Shown here: in pieces, positions 1 through 8,742 of the stretch
Layout: each line of letters begins with the position of its first letter
How positions within the stretch are numbered: the stretch's first letter is position 1
From: G963662675 sp963676845
GTDB lineage: Bacteria; Bacteroidota; Bacteroidia; Bacteroidales; Prolixibacteraceae
Length of the DNA stretch: 64,000 nt
Assembly (NCBI GenBank): GCA_963676845.2
Contig: CAXXKK010000028.1
Coordinates: 10,793-74,792 of the forward strand
Reading direction: 5' to 3'
Program-made: the position numbers and the translations under genes
The notes under the pieces: generated by a model
Databases searched by the model: none
What the model saw: only the letters and a program-made list of their open reading frames with translations
Told to the model about the DNA's origin: nothing

Positions 1-561
1 CCATGCAGTTACAAATAACGGTCCTGGCTCATCATCAAGCATTAGTGATTTAATAAGCTCAGAACCTTCTGTATCCTTAGAAAAATCACCATCAAATTCA
101 ACATTTCCCCATTTGATTTTTGATTTCAAATATTCAGGTGTAGGATAGTCCGGATCATGAATTTTCAGGTTTGGATATACCTCTTCGTAAGCCTCAACAG
201 CATCATCAATAAAACGCTCTCCGTCTCTCCATCTCCAGGATTCCATTGGCCCATAATCTAAACCATAACGGGTATATTCACGGCCGTCAACAAACCATTT
301 AGTCCCTTGCCCATCACCTTTCCAGTGATATTGACTACTGGCATATACCAGGCCTTCAATATCAAAATCGGTGCTGTAAAGTAAAAAACGTATCAAAGAA
401 TTATTATCATCCAGCTCGGGGTCACAGGTAATCACAATGCGTGGTTTCACTTCCTCAACATCCGATGTATTTGTTTGATTTGCACAACCAGACATCAGAA
501 GCATTATTGCCAATCCGACGAATAGTGCCTGGGATTTTAGTTTGATATTGTGTGAAGACAT
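1..561 (-). CDS. Sde182-family (DUF1593) nucleoside-hydrolase-like lipoprotein, 3' end outside the window
   Basis: The first 187 codons are present and the reading frame runs off the window edge. The N-terminus is a lipoprotein signal with lipobox LMSGC at about residues 21-25, so the protein is probably membrane anchored and exported. The mature part opens with the acidic signature VITCDPELDD, like the metal-binding start of inosine-uridine nucleoside hydrolases; this is the DUF1593/Sde182 family, named after a cellulose-binding protein of Saccharophagus. It is clearly a paralog of the protein encoded at 48025-49564: both share SSQxHWKGDGxGT and YPTPEYLKS. The gene starts 20 bases after the SGNH hydrolase stop on the same strand, so the two are probably cotranscribed. 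The substrate is unknown; hydrolysis of a pentofuranoside is an inference from the fold. Confidence 0.85.
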   Translation of the reverse strand, partial: MSSHNIKLKSQALFVGLAIMLLMSGCANQTNTSDVEEVKPRIVITCDPELDDNNSLIRFLLYSTDFDIEGLVYASSQYHWKGDGQGTKWFVDGREYTRYGLDYGPMESWRWRDGERFIDDAVEAYEEVYPNLKIHDPDYPTPEYLKSKIKWGNVEFDGDFSKDTEGSELIKSLMLDDEPGPLFVTAW

Positions 562-581
562 ATTTTTTTATTTTGAAGTCA

Positions 582-1298
582 TTAATTAGGGAAAGCTAAA
601 AATGGCAGTTGTATCTCTCCCAACTTCTTATAACCTAATTCATTCATATGAATAGGATCACGGTAATAAGTGTCTTTATTGTAAATATTATAGCCACCTA
701 ATGAAAACTGATCCAGGTAAGGTATTCCGTGAAGTTCGCATATTTGCTTTTGCATGTCAACGTATTCTACCATACTTTCAGCTATAAATGGATCGTAAGC
801 GCCTCTATCATTAAAAGCTTTGCTTGACGTGAAAAAGTAAATGGTTGCTTCCGGGTTTTTCTCATATATCTTTTTGATGCAATAATTGATTCCACCAGCC
901 TGAGTAACCAGCTTGGATTCATTGTAGCCATCAAATTCAGTATAGTCGGTGTACATACCAACTTCTCTCCCATTGGTATAATCATTGGTTGATGCCCAAA
1001 GAACGTAAATATCAAATACTCCGGCTTCGTCAATTTGTTGTTGTAAGGATTTTCCCTGTAGAGAAGAAAAACCTGCACCAGGCACGCCAAAATCAGTAAT
1101 TGTCATTCCCAGGTATTCGCGCCACATATCTTTCGCCCCATTACTAGGTGGAATCACAGAAACAGATCCTCCAAAAACAGCAACTGTTTTTCCATAGTTT
1201 AGAGATCCTTCATAAACGGTTTTATCTGGCCCGGATTGAGCAAAAGACTGCGTTATAAACAGTAAAAATACGAGAGTAAGTAAATTGATATTTTTCAT
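582..1298 (-). CDS. Secreted SGNH/GDSL-type hydrolase
   Basis: The protein has 238 residues and starts with a signal peptide ending near SFAQ (residue 21), so it is exported. The GDSL-type blocks of an SGNH esterase are visible: block I as VFGGSVS near residue 42 with the nucleophile Ser, an Asn-containing block in WASTNDY near residue 105, and the C-terminal catalytic DPIHMNELGY near residues 215-224 (Asp-x-x-His). Such enzymes deacetylate or de-esterify carbohydrates or lipids. The neighbour downstream on the same strand is an Sde182-type lipoprotein, which suggests a carbohydrate role. The exact substrate cannot be read from the sequence. Confidence 0.82.
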   Translation of the reverse strand: MKNINLLTLVFLLFITQSFAQSGPDKTVYEGSLNYGKTVAVFGGSVSVIPPSNGAKDMWREYLGMTITDFGVPGAGFSSLQGKSLQQQIDEAGVFDIYVLWASTNDYTNGREVGMYTDYTEFDGYNESKLVTQAGGINYCIKKIYEKNPEATIYFFTSSKAFNDRGAYDPFIAESMVEYVDMQKQICELHGIPYLDQFSLGGYNIYNKDTYYRDPIHMNELGYKKLGEIQLPFLAFPN

Positions 1299-1344
1299 GT
1301 GTTAGGTTTATTGGGTTAGTTATTACGAAAAAACTTATATGTAT

Positions 1345-1370
1345 GTCATCCTGAACTTGTTTCAGGATCT
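1345..1370. repeat. Short palindromic intergenic repeat (hairpin)
   Basis: ATCCTGAA (1348-1355) and TTCAGGAT (1361-1368) form an 8-bp stem with a 5-base loop, between kdsA and the SGNH hydrolase gene. The motif GTCATCCTGAACTTG resembles a hairpin unit often found dispersed between genes in many bacterial genomes. It may work as a weak transcript end for kdsA. Only one copy lies in this window, so its status as a repeat rests on general recognition. Confidence 0.4.
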
Positions 1371-1429
1371 TTTGCAATTAGATAAAGGTTCTGAAATAAG
1401 TTAAGGATAGCAGCTAGCTCGTCAAATTG

Positions 1430-2236
1430 TTATAGGCTATCCACTGTTGCTTTTAACTTAACCATTTTGGTAAGAAGATCTTCCAATAAATCAAGCCTTA
1501 GCATATTTGCTCCATCTGATTTTGCAATAGAAGGATCCGAATGAGTTTCAATAAACAGTCCATCTGCACCAACAGCAATACCTGCTTTGGCAACTGTTTC
1601 AATTAATTCAGGTTTTCCACCAGTAACACCCGATGTTTGGTTGGGTTGTTGCAATGAATGTGTAATATCAAGTATTACCGGACAATTATTCTTTTTCATT
1701 TCTGGAATTCCCCGATAATCAACAACTAAATCCTGATACCCAAATGTTGTTCCACGCTCGGTTAACATGACATTATCGTTTCCACTGTCTCTCAATTTTG
1801 TAACAGCAAATTGCATTGCATCGGCAGATAGAAATTGTCCTTTCTTAATATTTACGACTTTTCCTGTTTCTGCAGCAGCAACTAAAATGTCGGTTTGCCG
1901 ACAAAGAAATGCTGGTATTTGAAGTACATCAACATATTCTGCTGCCATAGCAGCTTCCTGTGCTGAATGAATATCAGTTACAGTTGGAATATCAAATTTC
2001 TCACCAACAGCTTTTAGTATTTTAAGCGCTTTTTCATCTCCAATTCCTGTAAAGGAATCAATTCTCGAACGATTTGCTTTTCGGTAAGAACCTTTAAAAA
2101 CAAAAGGTATTTCAAGCTTATAAGATATTTCGTTAATCTTTTCAGCTATTTCAAAAGCCATTTCTTCACCTTCAATAACACAAGGGCCGGCAAGCAAAAT
2201 AAAATTCTTACCTGGAAAATTTATTTTTGGAATCAT
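1430..2236 (-). CDS. kdsA: 3-deoxy-8-phosphooctulonate synthase
   Basis: KdsA condenses arabinose 5-phosphate with phosphoenolpyruvate to Kdo 8-phosphate for lipopolysaccharide inner core synthesis in the cytoplasm. The 268-residue length is normal. Family motifs are clear: FKGSYRKANRSRIDSF, TDIHSAQEA, LQIPAFLCRQTD, DITHSLQQPNQTSG and ETHSDPSIAKSDGA. The early block reads LAGPCVIEG, with Cys19 where the metal-free E. coli enzyme has Asn; a Cys here marks the metal-dependent class of Kdo8P synthases. The gene stands alone, 113 bases after the SpoIIE gene stop and 131 bases before the SGNH gene. Confidence 0.96.
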   Translation of the reverse strand: MIPKINFPGKNFILLAGPCVIEGEEMAFEIAEKINEISYKLEIPFVFKGSYRKANRSRIDSFTGIGDEKALKILKAVGEKFDIPTVTDIHSAQEAAMAAEYVDVLQIPAFLCRQTDILVAAAETGKVVNIKKGQFLSADAMQFAVTKLRDSGNDNVMLTERGTTFGYQDLVVDYRGIPEMKKNNCPVILDITHSLQQPNQTSGVTGGKPELIETVAKAGIAVGADGLFIETHSDPSIAKSDGANMLRLDLLEDLLTKMVKLKATVDSL

Positions 2237-2349
2237 TTCAATATTTTTTCACGAATATACAAAAGAGATACACTTTTTAAAGCCTTCATTGGTAAAAGGA
2301 AAAGTATTATATCGTTTAAACGAAGTAAGATTCTACATTAAGCCAATCG

Positions 2350-4248
2350 TTATGACCTTTTCCCTTTATATTCTAATACAAGAATACTAATATCATCAGC
2401 CTGGGGAGCATTTCCTCTATGGGCATCAAGTGCATCCAATAAATGATCGACAATACTTTGAGCCGATTTATTTTTTAGTTTTTCGATGTCTCTTGATAAT
2501 TTTTCCATTCCATAAAATTCAGCTGATGCATTTTTGTTATCGGTAACACCATCTGTATAAAGCACTATTTTATCACCTTTCCCTAAAACAATTGAATCTG
2601 CGTTATACGATTTGTTGGGATATAACCCCAGAGGAAGCCCGTGAGAGGTATCCATCGTAATAATTATATCAGCATTTTTTCGAATGAGGTATGGGTAATT
2701 ATGTGCAGCATTACAATAGCTCAATACTCCTGTTTCTGTATCCAAAATACCCAAAAAGAGCGTTAGAAAATTCTGACCGTAGTTCTGAAAACTCAATTCA
2801 TTATTTACCTGTTCCATTATGTGCTTGGGAGATAAGAAGGTAGCTTTACTCTTAATTAGGGTATGTGCAACAGCCATAAACAGAGCTGCCGGAATTCCTT
2901 TTCCCGACACATCTCCCATAGTGAATAATATATGATTGGAATCAATGAAAAAATAATCATATAAATCTCCGCCAATGCTTTCTGCAGGCATTAAAGATGC
3001 ATATAATTCAATATCAGGTCGATCAGGGAAAGCCGGATAGGTACTTGGAATAATTGCTGTTTGAATTTCTTTAGCAGACCTCAGGTCTTTTTCATATTTC
3101 TTTCTTTCCTTTTTTGTCTGTTCCTGTTCTTCAACAACAATTTTATATTTCAGTTGAAGTTCTTTTAGGCTATCATTCAGTAAATCAACTTCATTTTTAT
3201 TTTTTCTGGTCTTTCTGCCTTCAAAACTAAAGTTTTGTATAGAATTAACAACAGAAGACAGAGGATGGAACATTTTGCGAAAAAGAAGTATTATAACAAG
3301 TAAGACAACAAGCATCCCAAACATAGCGAAAAGGATACTCCTATATAAAATGATGTTTAAATCCCTGTAAAGGCTTTTTGTTGGGGCTAATATCACAGCA
3401 TACCAGTTTGTATTATTAATTGGACTATAATAAACCCAGCTTTTTTTATTATTGTTTATCTTAGGGAAAATCGAACCAGAATAGGATTCTCGTGTATTGT
3501 TCAGAAGAGTTGATAAATCCAGCTCTTCTGGAACAAGATCCTCTCCCTGAGAATAAACCGTTTCATTTAACGTATAAGTAGATTCCGGATGAGTTATAAA
3601 AGTACCATCATCATTAATAATGAAAACTTTCCAGTCAGAATTGTTTTCAATATCCAGTATAATTTCTTTCAAAAAGTTCAGACTAATCTGTGCATACAAT
3701 ATTTTTTCTAAGTCTCCATTTGATGACAAAATTGGTTGAGCATAGACACTAACCATTTCAACAGAATCATAAACACAAAAGAAAGGGTCAGACCACGATG
3801 CAACTCCTGTTTCAGTAACATTTTTCTTTAAATTAATCAGTTCGTCATTCAATTCTCCGTCAAAACCGTTTGTTGTCACATCGAATTCATTTTCGCTAAC
3901 TCTGATAATCGAAAATAATTCTACGTTTTCACCATATGATTCAAGGTATAAAGCTTTGATTGTAGGGTTTGTTCTTATAACCTGCTTATAGAAAAGGTCG
4001 AGGTTACCATGCGAATTATAAAATTCAGTTTGCTTAGCAACATTGTTAGACACATACTGAGCCGTAAGTATACTTTGTGTTACCTCATTTGTTATTAATG
4101 TTCCCTGTTGTTTCGCAGAAACTTGAACATTCTGAGTTATAATATTTCTGCTGAATGTGTAATTTAAAACAACGACAACCAGCATAACAATCATAACAAT
4201 TGTCAGTACATAAATACCTAGTTGAAATGCAATACTTTTTTTGTTCAT
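2350..4248 (-). CDS. Membrane-anchored SpoIIE/PP2C-family serine phosphatase with extracytoplasmic sensor domain
   Basis: The protein has 632 residues. A transmembrane helix lies at about 8-30, an extracytoplasmic Cache-like sensor region follows to about 290, and a second helix is near 300-322. Next come a charged coiled-coil linker (about 345-395) and a C-terminal SpoIIE-type PP2C domain. Its metal-binding Asp motifs are visible: GGDLYDYFF, GDVSGKGIPAALFMA, LYTDGVTD and QADDISILVLEY. Such proteins usually dephosphorylate an anti-sigma-factor antagonist (STAS protein) in response to a ligand sensed outside. No STAS or anti-sigma gene is adjacent. It follows the PfkB kinase gene by 47 bases on the same strand and is probably cotranscribed. 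Confidence 0.88.
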   Translation of the reverse strand: MNKKSIAFQLGIYVLTIVMIVMLVVVVLNYTFSRNIITQNVQVSAKQQGTLITNEVTQSILTAQYVSNNVAKQTEFYNSHGNLDLFYKQVIRTNPTIKALYLESYGENVELFSIIRVSENEFDVTTNGFDGELNDELINLKKNVTETGVASWSDPFFCVYDSVEMVSVYAQPILSSNGDLEKILYAQISLNFLKEIILDIENNSDWKVFIINDDGTFITHPESTYTLNETVYSQGEDLVPEELDLSTLLNNTRESYSGSIFPKINNNKKSWVYYSPINNTNWYAVILAPTKSLYRDLNIILYRSILFAMFGMLVVLLVIILLFRKMFHPLSSVVNSIQNFSFEGRKTRKNKNEVDLLNDSLKELQLKYKIVVEEQEQTKKERKKYEKDLRSAKEIQTAIIPSTYPAFPDRPDIELYASLMPAESIGGDLYDYFFIDSNHILFTMGDVSGKGIPAALFMAVAHTLIKSKATFLSPKHIMEQVNNELSFQNYGQNFLTLFLGILDTETGVLSYCNAAHNYPYLIRKNADIIITMDTSHGLPLGLYPNKSYNADSIVLGKGDKIVLYTDGVTDNKNASAEFYGMEKLSRDIEKLKNKSAQSIVDHLLDALDAHRGNAPQADDISILVLEYKGKRS

Positions 4249-4295
4249 TAGGCCTTATCTTCAAGGAGATATACAAGTTATGAAAAATATGGTTC

Positions 4296-5177
4296 TTATA
4301 GGAAACTATTTTTGTTAATCTTCTTTAACCAATCTCTTGTTCCTTCATGCATACACGTTTCGCTGGCTAGTCTTGATGCTAATTCCAAGCTTTTAATGAA
4401 ATCATTTTCCTTAAGCCAATAATAACAAAATGCCCCATGAAGAAAATCTCCTGCTCCCAGTGAATCCTTAATCTTGGAAGGAACTATTTTTATAAAACTT
4501 TGCTTCTCATTTTCCCAAACAACAATAGGATTACTGCCTTTACTGATTGCTATTTTGTTAATTCCATAGGATTTTAAAAATTCAATAATTTCATTGTCTG
4601 TATTGCAATTTGGCGGATGAAAATTTGCGGAACAGATAGCAATATCAACATAGGGTAATAAATCCGGCAAATGTTCTTTCCAGCTACCACCATCGAATAC
4701 GACTGGGATTCCTCGGTTCTTAGCCTCTTCGCACATCTTCTTTGACATTCGGGGATAAAACCCATCGATCATTAAGAGTTCCGGCTTTTGAATTGAGAAG
4801 ATATTTTTAACATTTAGGTCTGTTTTTATATCAATCGGATGATGTGTGAAAATAGTTCTGTCACCATTGCTCTTCGTTGTTATTACTGAAGCTAATATTG
4901 GATTAATATCCTGATCGTCTCCAATATCTATAATTGAAACACCATGCTCTTTTAAATCGTTTAACATTCCAGGTTTAAATACATTTTTGCCAATTGCTGT
5001 AATAAGCGATGTATTTTCTTTTCCCGATAAAAACGCGTAAGCAACAGCTGCATTTGTTGCCGGACCACCAGTATATATAGATGGATCTTCTGATTTAACT
5101 TTGACATTTGGCTGAGGAAACTCATCAATGAAATAATGAATATCCAATGTGGTTAAGCCTGCGAATAAAACACTCAT
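4296..5177 (-). CDS. PfkB/ribokinase-family sugar kinase
   Basis: At 293 residues this has the normal length of a ribokinase-fold kinase. The two PfkB signatures are present: the N-terminal GGPATNAAVAYAFL near residue 37, and the C-terminal DSLGAGDFLHGAFCYYW near residue 239, whose GAGD contains the anion hole and catalytic Asp. The substrate could be a sugar, a nucleoside or another small alcohol and is not fixed by motif. The gene leads a two-gene unit with the SpoIIE phosphatase downstream. Confidence 0.8.
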   Translation of the reverse strand: MSVLFAGLTTLDIHYFIDEFPQPNVKVKSEDPSIYTGGPATNAAVAYAFLSGKENTSLITAIGKNVFKPGMLNDLKEHGVSIIDIGDDQDINPILASVITTKSNGDRTIFTHHPIDIKTDLNVKNIFSIQKPELLMIDGFYPRMSKKMCEEAKNRGIPVVFDGGSWKEHLPDLLPYVDIAICSANFHPPNCNTDNEIIEFLKSYGINKIAISKGSNPIVVWENEKQSFIKIVPSKIKDSLGAGDFLHGAFCYYWLKENDFIKSLELASRLASETCMHEGTRDWLKKINKNSFL

Positions 5178-5391
5178 AATTTTCTTCTGCCCAATTACAG
5201 TGGCAATAATACTTATTCGTCTTCAAAATATAGCATATCCGACTAAACTATTCGATATTTAATACGTTCTGTCATTAAAAATTAATTTAAACGAAAAAGA
5301 AGGATGTTTAATCCAAATATTAATTTACCGTTTTCCTTGTGGATAAAGGGATATTTTGAATAGTAGAATTCTTTTAATCGTTATGGAATAT

Positions 5392-5399
5392 TAACTTTG
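5392..5399 (+). promoter_or_regulatory. Promoter -7 element upstream of the small membrane protein and hem cluster
   Basis: TAACTTTG fits the Bacteroidota -7 consensus TAnnTTTG exactly and ends 17 bases before the start codon at 5417. No good -33 TTG was seen at the usual distance. If used, transcription would start near 5405 and read the small gene and hemA onward. Confidence 0.45.
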
Positions 5400-5416
5400 C
5401 CTAAAATTATTCTTTT

Positions 5417-5770
5417 ATGTTTTTCTTAGGATATTTTAGTTTTTTCTTCCCATTTCTCCTTTTAATAGGAATCATTCTGATTTTTGCTTTTGAAGCAAAA
5501 AGTGGAGTTATGGAATATAAAGATTTATGTCTTGCAGAAAACAATGTTATCGTTCAGAATATTGACGTATTAACAAAAAAGGATGATTGTTTCAGATTTG
5601 AAAAATTCAGTGTTGTGTGGGCTGAAAAGATTACCATTCCTTTTTACCATTATTTTTTCGGCATTAAGCATCCTAAGCCAATTGTAATTCCTTATTTTTC
5701 GTCAAGTTTATATTCATCAGATTATCATGTGAAATTTTTCGGACTTTCGCCACCACAAATGGTTGATTAA
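5417..5770 (+). CDS. Uncharacterised small membrane protein ahead of hemA
   Basis: The 117 residues start with a very hydrophobic, Phe-rich segment (residues 1-25) that should span the membrane, followed by a soluble part with no motif that I recognise. The start is supported by the -7 promoter element just upstream. It lies 37 bases before hemA on the same strand and looks like the first gene of that transcript. A role in heme synthesis is only suggested by position; heme-cluster genes of this phylum are sometimes preceded by small membrane proteins. Confidence 0.6.
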   Translation: MFFLGYFSFFFPFLLLIGIILIFAFEAKSGVMEYKDLCLAENNVIVQNIDVLTKKDDCFRFEKFSVVWAEKITIPFYHYFFGIKHPKPIVIPYFSSSLYSSDYHVKFFGLSPPQMVD

Positions 5771-5807
5771 TTAACAATTATCCGAAGTTTTATTATAAAA
5801 ATCCATC

Positions 5808-7064
5808 ATGATTGGAATACTTGGTTTAAGCCATAAATCTGCATCACTACATATTCGAGAAAAATTTGCACTGGATCAGGAAGAATGCAAACAGATTTCA
5901 AAATCACTAATATTGAAAGAGCATATTGAAGAAGTTGTTATTCTTTCTACCTGTAATCGAACTGAAGTTTATTTCAAAGCCAATAAATGTTGTCCTGAAA
6001 ATGCTTTTAATACAATTTCAAAGGAATTAAGGAAACATGCCAAGGTCGGAGAAGAGGCTGAGAAGCATTTTTACACCCATCAATTTGATGATGCTATCCT
6101 GCATTTGTTTCGTGTTGTTTCAAGCCTGGAATCAATGGTTCTCGGAGAATATCAAATTGTTTCACAGATCAAGGAAGCTTTTAGTAATTCTACAAAAAAC
6201 AGAACTGTAGGTAAAGTTCTTAAAAGACTTTTTAATAAGGCTTTAGAGACAGGGAAAACTGTGCGCACCAATACCGAGATGAGCACAGGTGCATTTTCTG
6301 TGAGTTACGCTGCAGTTGAAAAATGCAATGAGCTGTTTGGAGATATTCAAAATAAAAAAATATTGCTCATTGGTGCTGGTGAAACAGGTGAACTTGTGGT
6401 GAAAAACTTTTATAAAAAGGGTTGCTCAAACATAACTGTTACAAACCGAACCATAAAAAAAGCAGAAGAACTGGCCAGGCATTATAAGGGCAAAGCACTT
6501 CCCTACTCTGATGTAGTTACAGGCATTCGGGAGGCAGAAATAATTGTAAGTTCGGTTTCCAGTAAAAAGCCTATTCTTAATGCAGAACTTATTGCTCCTG
6601 CAATAATTGAGCAATCACAAAAAGTAATGATTGACCTTGGTGTTCCGCGAAATATTGATAATGATATAGCTTCTCTCACAGGTGTTTCATTAATTAATAT
6701 TGATGATCTAAAAGAAGTTGTGCAAAATAACCTGGATAAGAAACAAGCTTATGTTTCTGTTGCTGAAAAGATTATTGCAGAAAAGGTTACTGATTTCACC
6801 AACTGGTTAAGCACGCAGAATTTATCTCCGGCCATTCAAAATGTAATTAAAATTGTCAATCAGGTAAACGACAACGAACTGGCTGTATTTAAAAAATTCC
6901 ATACGGATGATGAATTCAAACAAATGGAAAAATACGGCAAACATGTTTCGGAGAAGCTAATCAATACAATTATTAAGAACCTGAAAGAAATTAGCGACAA
7001 TGGCCGCGAAACTGAATACGTAAAAGTCATTAATGACCTTTTTACTCCTATCCATGAAGAATAA
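5808..7064 (+). CDS. hemA: Glutamyl-tRNA reductase
   Basis: HemA reduces glutamyl-tRNA(Glu) to glutamate-1-semialdehyde with NADPH, the first committed step of tetrapyrrole synthesis by the C5 route. The 418-residue protein carries the catalytic motif STCNRTEVY with Cys49, the block LESMVLGEYQIVSQIKEAF, and an NADPH-binding GAGETGE near residue 188. A C-terminal helical dimerisation region follows. Its last 11 bases overlap hemC, indicating translational coupling. It opens the run hemA-hemC-hemD-hemB-hemL-hemE. Confidence 0.97.
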   Translation: MIGILGLSHKSASLHIREKFALDQEECKQISKSLILKEHIEEVVILSTCNRTEVYFKANKCCPENAFNTISKELRKHAKVGEEAEKHFYTHQFDDAILHLFRVVSSLESMVLGEYQIVSQIKEAFSNSTKNRTVGKVLKRLFNKALETGKTVRTNTEMSTGAFSVSYAAVEKCNELFGDIQNKKILLIGAGETGELVVKNFYKKGCSNITVTNRTIKKAEELARHYKGKALPYSDVVTGIREAEIIVSSVSSKKPILNAELIAPAIIEQSQKVMIDLGVPRNIDNDIASLTGVSLINIDDLKEVVQNNLDKKQAYVSVAEKIIAEKVTDFTNWLSTQNLSPAIQNVIKIVNQVNDNELAVFKKFHTDDEFKQMEKYGKHVSEKLINTIIKNLKEISDNGRETEYVKVINDLFTPIHEE

Positions 7065-7986
7065 TACGATTAAAATAGGCACAAGGGGCAGCAAACTTGC
7101 CCTATGGCAAGCCACGCAAGTAAAAGCAGCACTAGAAAAAGCTTTTCCTGAACTTCAGGTTGAAATAAATATCATCAAAACAAAGGGTGATAAGATTTTG
7201 GATGTATCGCTTTCCAAAATTGGGGATAAAGGGCTTTTCACCAAAGAAATAGAAACGGCATTGCTTAATGGTGATGTGGATTTAGCAGTTCACAGTTTGA
7301 AAGATTTACCAACAGAACTACCTGAAAAACTTATTCTAGGAGGCATGCTTCCAAGAGGAGAAGTTCGGGATGTTCTTCTTTCCAAAGAAGGAAAGACATT
7401 GGCTGAAATGACCTCAAAAGATCGCATCGCAACATCCAGTTTACGTAGAAAAGCACAGCTTTTAAACTTTAATCCCGATTTAACGATTGTTGATATTCGT
7501 GGAAATGTTGATTCACGCATCAAAAAGATGCAGGAAGGACATTGTGATGCGCTGATTATGGCTGGAGCAGGAATTATTCGCTTAGGCTATGATAATCTAA
7601 TTACCGAATTTCTTGATCCTGAAAATATCCTTCCTGCAGTAAGCCAGGGTGCTGTTGCCATTGAGATTCGTGAAGATGACGAAGCGGTACAAAACATCAT
7701 TGATGCCATATCGGATGAAACAACATGGCAGGCTACAATGGCCGAACGCTGGCTTCTTCGCACCTTAGAAGGTGGTTGCCAGGTACCGGTTGGCTGCTAT
7801 ACCGAAATGGGTGATCAATCCATCAAGATAACCGGAATTGTTGCTGGTGTTGATGGAAAGACAATGATTAAAAAATCAGTTGAATGCCCAACGGAAGAAG
7901 CATCTGAAAAAGCCATCGAGCTTGCTCAGTCTATTCTGGATGATGGTGGTAAAGAAATACTCGATCAAATTAGAAAAACAGATTAA
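7054..7986 (+). CDS. hemC: Porphobilinogen deaminase (hydroxymethylbilane synthase)
   Basis: HemC links four porphobilinogen units into hydroxymethylbilane. Starting at 7054 gives 310 residues beginning MKNNTIKIGTRGSKLALWQA, the normal N-terminus. An in-frame ATG at 7033 would add seven unlikely residues inside hemA, so 7054 is preferred. The dipyrromethane cofactor attachment Cys is Cys242 in GGCQVPVGCY, and the substrate-binding Arg residues lie in TSSLRRKAQ and DIRGNVDSR. The gene overlaps hemA and abuts hemD directly. Confidence 0.96.
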   Translation: MKNNTIKIGTRGSKLALWQATQVKAALEKAFPELQVEINIIKTKGDKILDVSLSKIGDKGLFTKEIETALLNGDVDLAVHSLKDLPTELPEKLILGGMLPRGEVRDVLLSKEGKTLAEMTSKDRIATSSLRRKAQLLNFNPDLTIVDIRGNVDSRIKKMQEGHCDALIMAGAGIIRLGYDNLITEFLDPENILPAVSQGAVAIEIREDDEAVQNIIDAISDETTWQATMAERWLLRTLEGGCQVPVGCYTEMGDQSIKITGIVAGVDGKTMIKKSVECPTEEASEKAIELAQSILDDGGKEILDQIRKTD

Positions 7987-8742
7987 ATGCAGTCTGAAGG
8001 AGATCATATATTCCTAAAGGGCAAAACAATCATCAGTACTTATCCGAAGAAAATACCCGACGTACTGGCTGATTCATTGGAATCACTTGGCGCAAAGGTT
8101 TTAAGCCTGCCAATGATTCAAATCTCCCCTATTCCTTTTAGTCTTGAAAAGAATATAGAACAGTATAACTGGATTGTTTTTACAAGCAAAAATGCTATCC
8201 CTCCTTTCTTTAAAAAGATTCAGCTTTCAAATCAGAATAAGATCGCTGTAATTGGAAAAGGAACAGCAGATGAGCTTTCAAAACATGAATATCAGGCCAG
8301 CTTTATTGGAAGTGGCAAATCAGGTGAAGACTTTGCAGAAGAGTTAGTTCAGCTTGTTCCTGAAGGAGAATCAATTCTTCTCGTTTTGGGACAGCTTGCA
8401 CCAAATACCATTCAGCAAAAATTATCCTCTAAAAATAGCGTTGATCGTATCGATGTATATAATACTGAAATGCCTGATTCCATTCAATCAGAACATCTTC
8501 AGCGAATTGAAAAAGATGATTACGATTTGATTATCGTGAGCAGTCCTTCAGCAATTATTAACTTGAGCTCTGCTTTAAAGAACGGAGTTAAAGAACTGCG
8601 TTTAATAAGCATTGGAAAAACAACTTCTGCAGCAATCCGGAAATTGGGAATTGAACCCCTTGCTGAAGCCAAGGAATCAAGTTACCAGGGATTGGCAGAT
8701 ATAACAATTGAATATTTAAAGAACCAAAATACAAGACGATGA
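7987..8742 (+). CDS. hemD: Uroporphyrinogen-III synthase
   Basis: HemD closes hydroxymethylbilane with inversion of ring D to give uroporphyrinogen III. The family is poorly conserved. The 251-residue length, the blocks WIVFTSKNAI (near 60), VIGKGTADEL (near 90) and LIIVSSPSAI (near 180), and above all the position directly after hemC and overlapping hemB by 4 bases identify it. A segment at residues 1-15 precedes the usual start of homology, so a slightly later start is possible. Confidence 0.88.
   Translation: MQSEGDHIFLKGKTIISTYPKKIPDVLADSLESLGAKVLSLPMIQISPIPFSLEKNIEQYNWIVFTSKNAIPPFFKKIQLSNQNKIAVIGKGTADELSKHEYQASFIGSGKSGEDFAEELVQLVPEGESILLVLGQLAPNTIQQKLSSKNSVDRIDVYNTEMPDSIQSEHLQRIEKDDYDLIIVSSPSAIINLSSALKNGVKELRLISIGKTTSAAIRKLGIEPLAEAKESSYQGLADITIEYLKNQNTRR

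Noticed and set aside
7033..7053. Upstream ATG as start of hemC
   Set aside because: It adds MTFLLLS, encoded inside the hemA end, before the conserved MKNNTIKIGTRG start.
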